Positions 60,743 through 64,000 of a DNA stretch of 64,000 bases are shown here, in pieces; within the stretch, counting starts at the first letter, position 1; the number at the start of each line of letters is the position of its first letter. The stretch comes from Gilliamella sp. ESL0405 (GTDB lineage Bacteria > Pseudomonadota > Gammaproteobacteria > Enterobacterales > Orbaceae). The DNA lies in the NCBI RefSeq assembly GCF_019469205.1, contig NZ_CP048265.1, positions 1 through 64,000 on the forward strand, read 5' to 3'. Made by a program: the position numbers and the translations under genes. Below the pieces are notes generated by a model. It saw nothing but the letters and a program-made list of their open reading frames with translations. It made no database searches and had not been told where the DNA came from.

Positions 60743-60908
60743 TTTATACTTAAACATGGGTATTTTCTGAAAGTTCTTGTCAAGGTTTCGTGCGACTTTT
60801 TAGTTATTATGGAAGGTAGTAATATTGAATTTTAGATATTTTTGAAAATATCTTAACCTTTTGTTTTTATACTAAAACATAGGTATTTTCTGAAAGTTTT
60901 TGTCAAAA
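60743..60908. repeat. 40-bp motif, pair 3
   Basis: Copies at 60743-60786 and 60867-60908 are preceded by AT-rich palindromes (AGATATTTTTGAAAATATCT at about 60833). They lie between array 2 and yfhL. Spacing is wider than in the other pairs (about 124 bp). Confidence 0.75.
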
Positions 60909-60958
60909 ATCATCTGTTTTTAAATTTGCTAACGGGATCTTATCTTAGGTTTTGTTAA

Positions 60959-61267
<309 letters not shown>

Positions 61268-61268
61268 T

Positions 61269-62219
61269 TTATTGCTCAGATTTGACATCAATGCGAAGCG
61301 CTTTGGGAATTTCAAAGGTGATGTTTTCTAAAATGCCGTCGGTTTCAATTAACGATGTGCAGCCTAAACTTTTTAAATAATCGATAACCTGTTGCACTAA
61401 TATATCCGGCGCTGAGGCACCCGCTGTTACGCCGATTCGGCGTGCATTGCTTATCCATTTTGGATCGATATCCGAGGCAAAATCAATTAAGTAGGCTTGT
61501 TTGCTGTTACGTCTGGCAAGCTCGGCTAATCGATTGGAATTGGATGAATTTTTAGATCCAACAACTAACACGATGTCTGCTTGTGATGACAGTTGTTTTA
61601 CCGCTTGTTGTCGATTGGTTGTAGCATAACAGATATCATTTTTGCGTGGGCTTCGGATATGGGGAAAGCGTGCTTTTAAGGCGGCAATGATTTCAGCGGT
61701 ATCATCTACCGATAAGGTTGTTTGGGTGGTAAAACAAAGATTATCTTCATTTTTGACCTGTAATTGTTGCACATCTTCGATAGATTCAACTAAATAAATA
61801 CCCCCTTCGGGATTACTGTATTGCCCCATAGTGCCGTCTACTTCGATGTGTCCGGCATGACCGATTAAGATAACCTCTTCGCCTCGATAGCTCGATCTGG
61901 CTACTTCCATATGGACTTTAGTTACAAGTGGGCATGTGGCATCGAATATTCGAAGATGACGAGCTTTCGCCTCTTCTCGAACGGCTTTTGATACGCCATG
62001 TGCTGAAAAGATTAAAATGGTGTTGTCGGGGACTTCACTAATCTCTTCGATAAAAATTGCCCCGAGTTGTTTAAGGCGATTTACCACATAGCGATTATGC
62101 ACCACTTCGTGGCGAACATAAACCGGTGCGCCAAACAGTTCAATCGCTCTTTCAACAATGGTGATAGCACGATCAACACCGGCACAAAAACCGCGAGGAT
62201 TAGCTAAAATAATTTGCAT
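61269..62219 (-). CDS. ispH: 4-hydroxy-3-methylbut-2-enyl diphosphate reductase IspH
   Basis: IspH is the last enzyme of the MEP isoprenoid pathway, making IPP and DMAPP with a 4Fe-4S cluster. The 316-residue protein has the three cluster Cys in [12 protein letters not shown] near 12, [11 protein letters not shown] near 96 and ICYATTNRQ near 196. [20 protein letters not shown] lies in between. It follows lspA by 2 nt with no fkpB between. Confidence 0.97.
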   Translation of the reverse strand: MQIILANPRGFCAGVDRAITIVERAIELFGAPVYVRHEVVHNRYVVNRLKQLGAIFIEEISEVPDNTILIFSAHGVSKAVREEAKARHLRIFDATCPLVTKVHMEVARSSYRGEEVILIGHAGHIEVDGTMGQYSNPEGGIYLVESIEDVQQLQVKNEDNLCFTTQTTLSVDDTAEIIAALKARFPHIRSPRKNDICYATTNRQQAVKQLSSQADIVLVVGSKNSSNSNRLAELARRNSKQAYLIDFASDIDPKWISNARRIGVTAGASAPDILVQQVIDYLKSLGCTSLIETDGILENITFEIPKALRIDVKSEQ

Positions 62220-62221
62220 CG

Positions 62222-62692
62222 TTATGGTGTCTTTTTCGGTTTTTTATAACTGCTGATAATAAACAATCCGATACCAACACAAATTGCGCAATCGGCAATA
62301 TTAAACGTTGGGTAGTGCCAATTGCCAAAATTGACATCGAGAAAATCAACAACAAAACCATGATATAGCCGATCAAATAAGTTACCTAATGCACCGCCTA
62401 AAATCATTGATAGAGAAAGGTTTTCTAATTTTTGCGAGCGATTATTGCGATAAAGCATATACACAATCACTGCACTGATAACTAAGGCAATAGCAGCCAG
62501 CATTACTCTTTGCCCTTCAAAAATACTAAAGGCAGCGCCAATGTTACGCACATAGGTGATCGAAAAGAAGGGTAAGAGATTGACTGTTTCAAATAGTTCA
62601 AATCTATCTAAAATATAAAATTTACTTGCAATATCGATGATGAAAACGACTATTGCCAATAACACCCAGTAAAGTCCGTTATCTTTTTTCAT
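62222..62692 (-). CDS. lspA: Lipoprotein signal peptidase LspA
   Basis: This 156-residue inner-membrane aspartic protease removes signal peptides from diacylated prolipoproteins. It has four membrane segments, the catalytic Asp pair in [21 protein letters not shown] near 107-127 and in [11 protein letters not shown] near 137, and [11 protein letters not shown] near 55. It sits between ileS and ispH on the minus strand as one operon. Confidence 0.97.
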   Translation of the reverse strand: MKKDNGLYWVLLAIVVFIIDIASKFYILDRFELFETVNLLPFFSITYVRNIGAAFSIFEGQRVMLAAIALVISAVIVYMLYRNNRSQKLENLSLSMILGGALGNLFDRLYHGFVVDFLDVNFGNWHYPTFNIADCAICVGIGLFIISSYKKPKKTP

Positions 62693-62798
62693 GTAGTTGG
62701 CTCATTATGATATTACCGCCGACATTAGTCGGCGGAGAAGGTATTAAATTGCTATCGTATTGACGATAGCTTAATGGTTTATCGTGAGTGATTTACGG

Positions 62799-64000
62799 TT
62801 AAGCAAAATGTCTTATTTCGCCGTTTCCGTGAATGTTTTGCTCACAGCGTTTACATAAATGCGTTGTCGGTTCATTATCAACAGTATAATGCCAGCAACG
62901 TGGGCACTTATCGCCTTGTGCTTTCGCTAATTCAATTTTAAGACCGCTTATATCACTTTGTACTGCCTGTTGTGTTGCATTCTCAAGCGGTTTGACGCTT
63001 GCTTGTGAAGTGAGTAATACAAAGCGTAATTCATTTTCTAATTTCGCTAGTGCATTGGCGATATCCTTGTCAGCATAAAGCGTCACCGCCGCTTCAAGTG
63101 AACCGCCGATAACTTTATCGTTTCGTCCTTGTTCTAATACTTTATTCACTTCACTACGAATGGTGAGAATTTGTGCCCAATATTCACTATTTAACGCTTC
63201 ACTCTCCGGTAAAGTAAAGAGTTGGTTGTACCATTCATCTTCAAATACGAACTCTGATTTTTCATTTGCCGGTAAGTACTGCCAAATTTCATCAGCGGTA
63301 AAGGATAATACCGGTGCAATCCAACGCACCATAGCTTGCGCAATATGATATAACGCCGTTTGACAACTATGGCGAGCAATACTATCGCTTTTAGCGGTGT
63401 ATTGGCGATCTTTAATAATATCTAAATAGAATGATCCCATTTCAATTGAGCAAAATTGCATGATACGTTGTACCACTTTATGGAAATCATAACTTTCATA
63501 CGCTTGAATAATTTGTTCTTGCGCTTCTTTCGCCATGCTAACCGCCCAGCGATCAAGTATCACCATCTCTTCAGGTTTAACCATATTTTTAGCTGGATCA
63601 AAACCATTTAAGTTTGCCAGTAAGAAGCGAGCGGTGTTACGAATACGACGATAGCTGTCTGCTGCTCGTTTGATGATTTCATCTGAGTAGCTCATTTCAC
63701 CCGAATAATCGGTTGAGGCGATCCATAAACGTAAAATATCGGCGCCAAGTTTATTCATTACCTCTTGTGGGGTGACGATATTGCCTAGAGATTTAGACAT
63801 TTTACGCCCTTGACCGTCCACCACAAAACCGTGAGTTAATACTTGTTTGTAAGGGGCTTTATTGTCAATTGCTGTTGATAGCATTAATGATGACATAAAC
63901 CAACCACGGTGTTGATCAGAGCCTTCTAAATACATGTCGGCTTCGTGTCCTTCAAACTCCGGACGTACGCCTACAACTGAGAAGAAAGTTGATCCTGAAT
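62799..64000 (-). CDS. ileS: Isoleucyl-tRNA synthetase, C-terminal part (runs off window)
   Basis: Only the last 400 or so codons are present; the start lies beyond base 64000. The visible part opens near [21 protein letters not shown], then [12 protein letters not shown], and the KMSKS loop in [10 protein letters not shown]. The anticodon-binding helical domain follows, and the C-terminal zinc site CPRCWHYT...CKRCEQN ends it. The two CxxC pairs match bacterial type IleS. lspA follows after 106 bp. Confidence 0.97.
   Translation of the reverse strand, partial: SGSTFFSVVGVRPEFEGHEADMYLEGSDQHRGWFMSSLMLSTAIDNKAPYKQVLTHGFVVDGQGRKMSKSLGNIVTPQEVMNKLGADILRLWIASTDYSGEMSYSDEIIKRAADSYRRIRNTARFLLANLNGFDPAKNMVKPEEMVILDRWAVSMAKEAQEQIIQAYESYDFHKVVQRIMQFCSIEMGSFYLDIIKDRQYTAKSDSIARHSCQTALYHIAQAMVRWIAPVLSFTADEIWQYLPANEKSEFVFEDEWYNQLFTLPESEALNSEYWAQILTIRSEVNKVLEQGRNDKVIGGSLEAAVTLYADKDIANALAKLENELRFVLLTSQASVKPLENATQQAVQSDISGLKIELAKAQGDKCPRCWHYTVDNEPTTHLCKRCEQNIHGNGEIRHFA

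Overview
The window is an AT-rich gammaproteobacterial chromosome segment. The rrn operon (16S, tRNA-Ile, tRNA-Ala, 23S, 5S), the tsaE-amiB-mutL-miaA-hfq-hflX-hflK-hflC string, ftsY-ftsE-ftsX-rpoH, yihD-dsbA and ileS-lspA-ispH are all laid out as in enteric relatives. AT content, protein divergence and a very large pectin-catabolism investment suggest Orbaceae, probably a Gilliamella-like bee-gut symbiont. That taxonomic placement is inference from content, not a database match.

Layout. 1-2450: a degraded stretch with a DnaA box, an EexN-like exclusion lipoprotein, hda with an apparent ATT start, and a Cof-type HAD phosphatase. 2473-15397: pectin locus 1, with a GPH-family oligogalacturonide transporter (minus strand) facing a porin-paeY-pectate lyase (PL1)-pelX (PL9) operon, then an RpiB-family isomerase, ogl, an SDR dehydrogenase, kdgF and kdgR. 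15407-28375: housekeeping genes (anmK, tsaC, tusB, tsaE to hflC, purA, purT). 28439-33888: rrn operon. 33999-50190: rluE, ftsYEX, rpoH, a DUF2975/HTH pair, an amino-acid racemase, a frameshifted vanW with a secreted unknown protein, cobB, mtgA, mobB, a threonine aldolase-like gene, mobA, yihD-dsbA and macAB. 50573-58485: uronate locus 2, with two tandem IclR regulators, a five-gene minus-strand operon (2-hydroxyacid dehydrogenase, Zn alcohol dehydrogenase, KduD-type SDR, YhcH-type protein, kdgK) and a divergent kdgT plus a small NTF2-like secreted protein. 58486-61012: a gene-poor block with two related CRISPR arrays and their repeats. 61013-64000: yfhL, ispH, lspA and the 3' part of ileS.

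How the genes fit together. Secreted or periplasmic PaeY, PL1 and PL9 enzymes deacetylate and cut pectin. The tandem KdgM-like porin and the GPH transporter import oligogalacturonides. Ogl cuts them to unsaturated monomers, and KdgF speeds opening to DKI. An RpiB-like isomerase plus an SDR (resembling streptococcal DhuI/DhuD) probably replace KduI/KduD, and locus 2 supplies KDG uptake (KdgT) and phosphorylation (KdgK). The promoters carry CRP-like sites next to IclR/KdgR-type inverted repeats. The locus 2 divergent promoter region is mirror-symmetric to the base.

Most unusual region: 58.5-61.0 kb. Two paralogous units each consist of paired ~40-bp motifs, a hairpin-rich GC-rich block, a CRISPR leader and I-F-like repeats ending in the same old spacer and the same degenerate repeat. 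No cas gene is in the window. In the first array, 483 bp of phage DNA (a truncated gpG-like tail gene, a tRNA-like element and the end of another phage gene) lies between two repeats where a 32-bp spacer should be.
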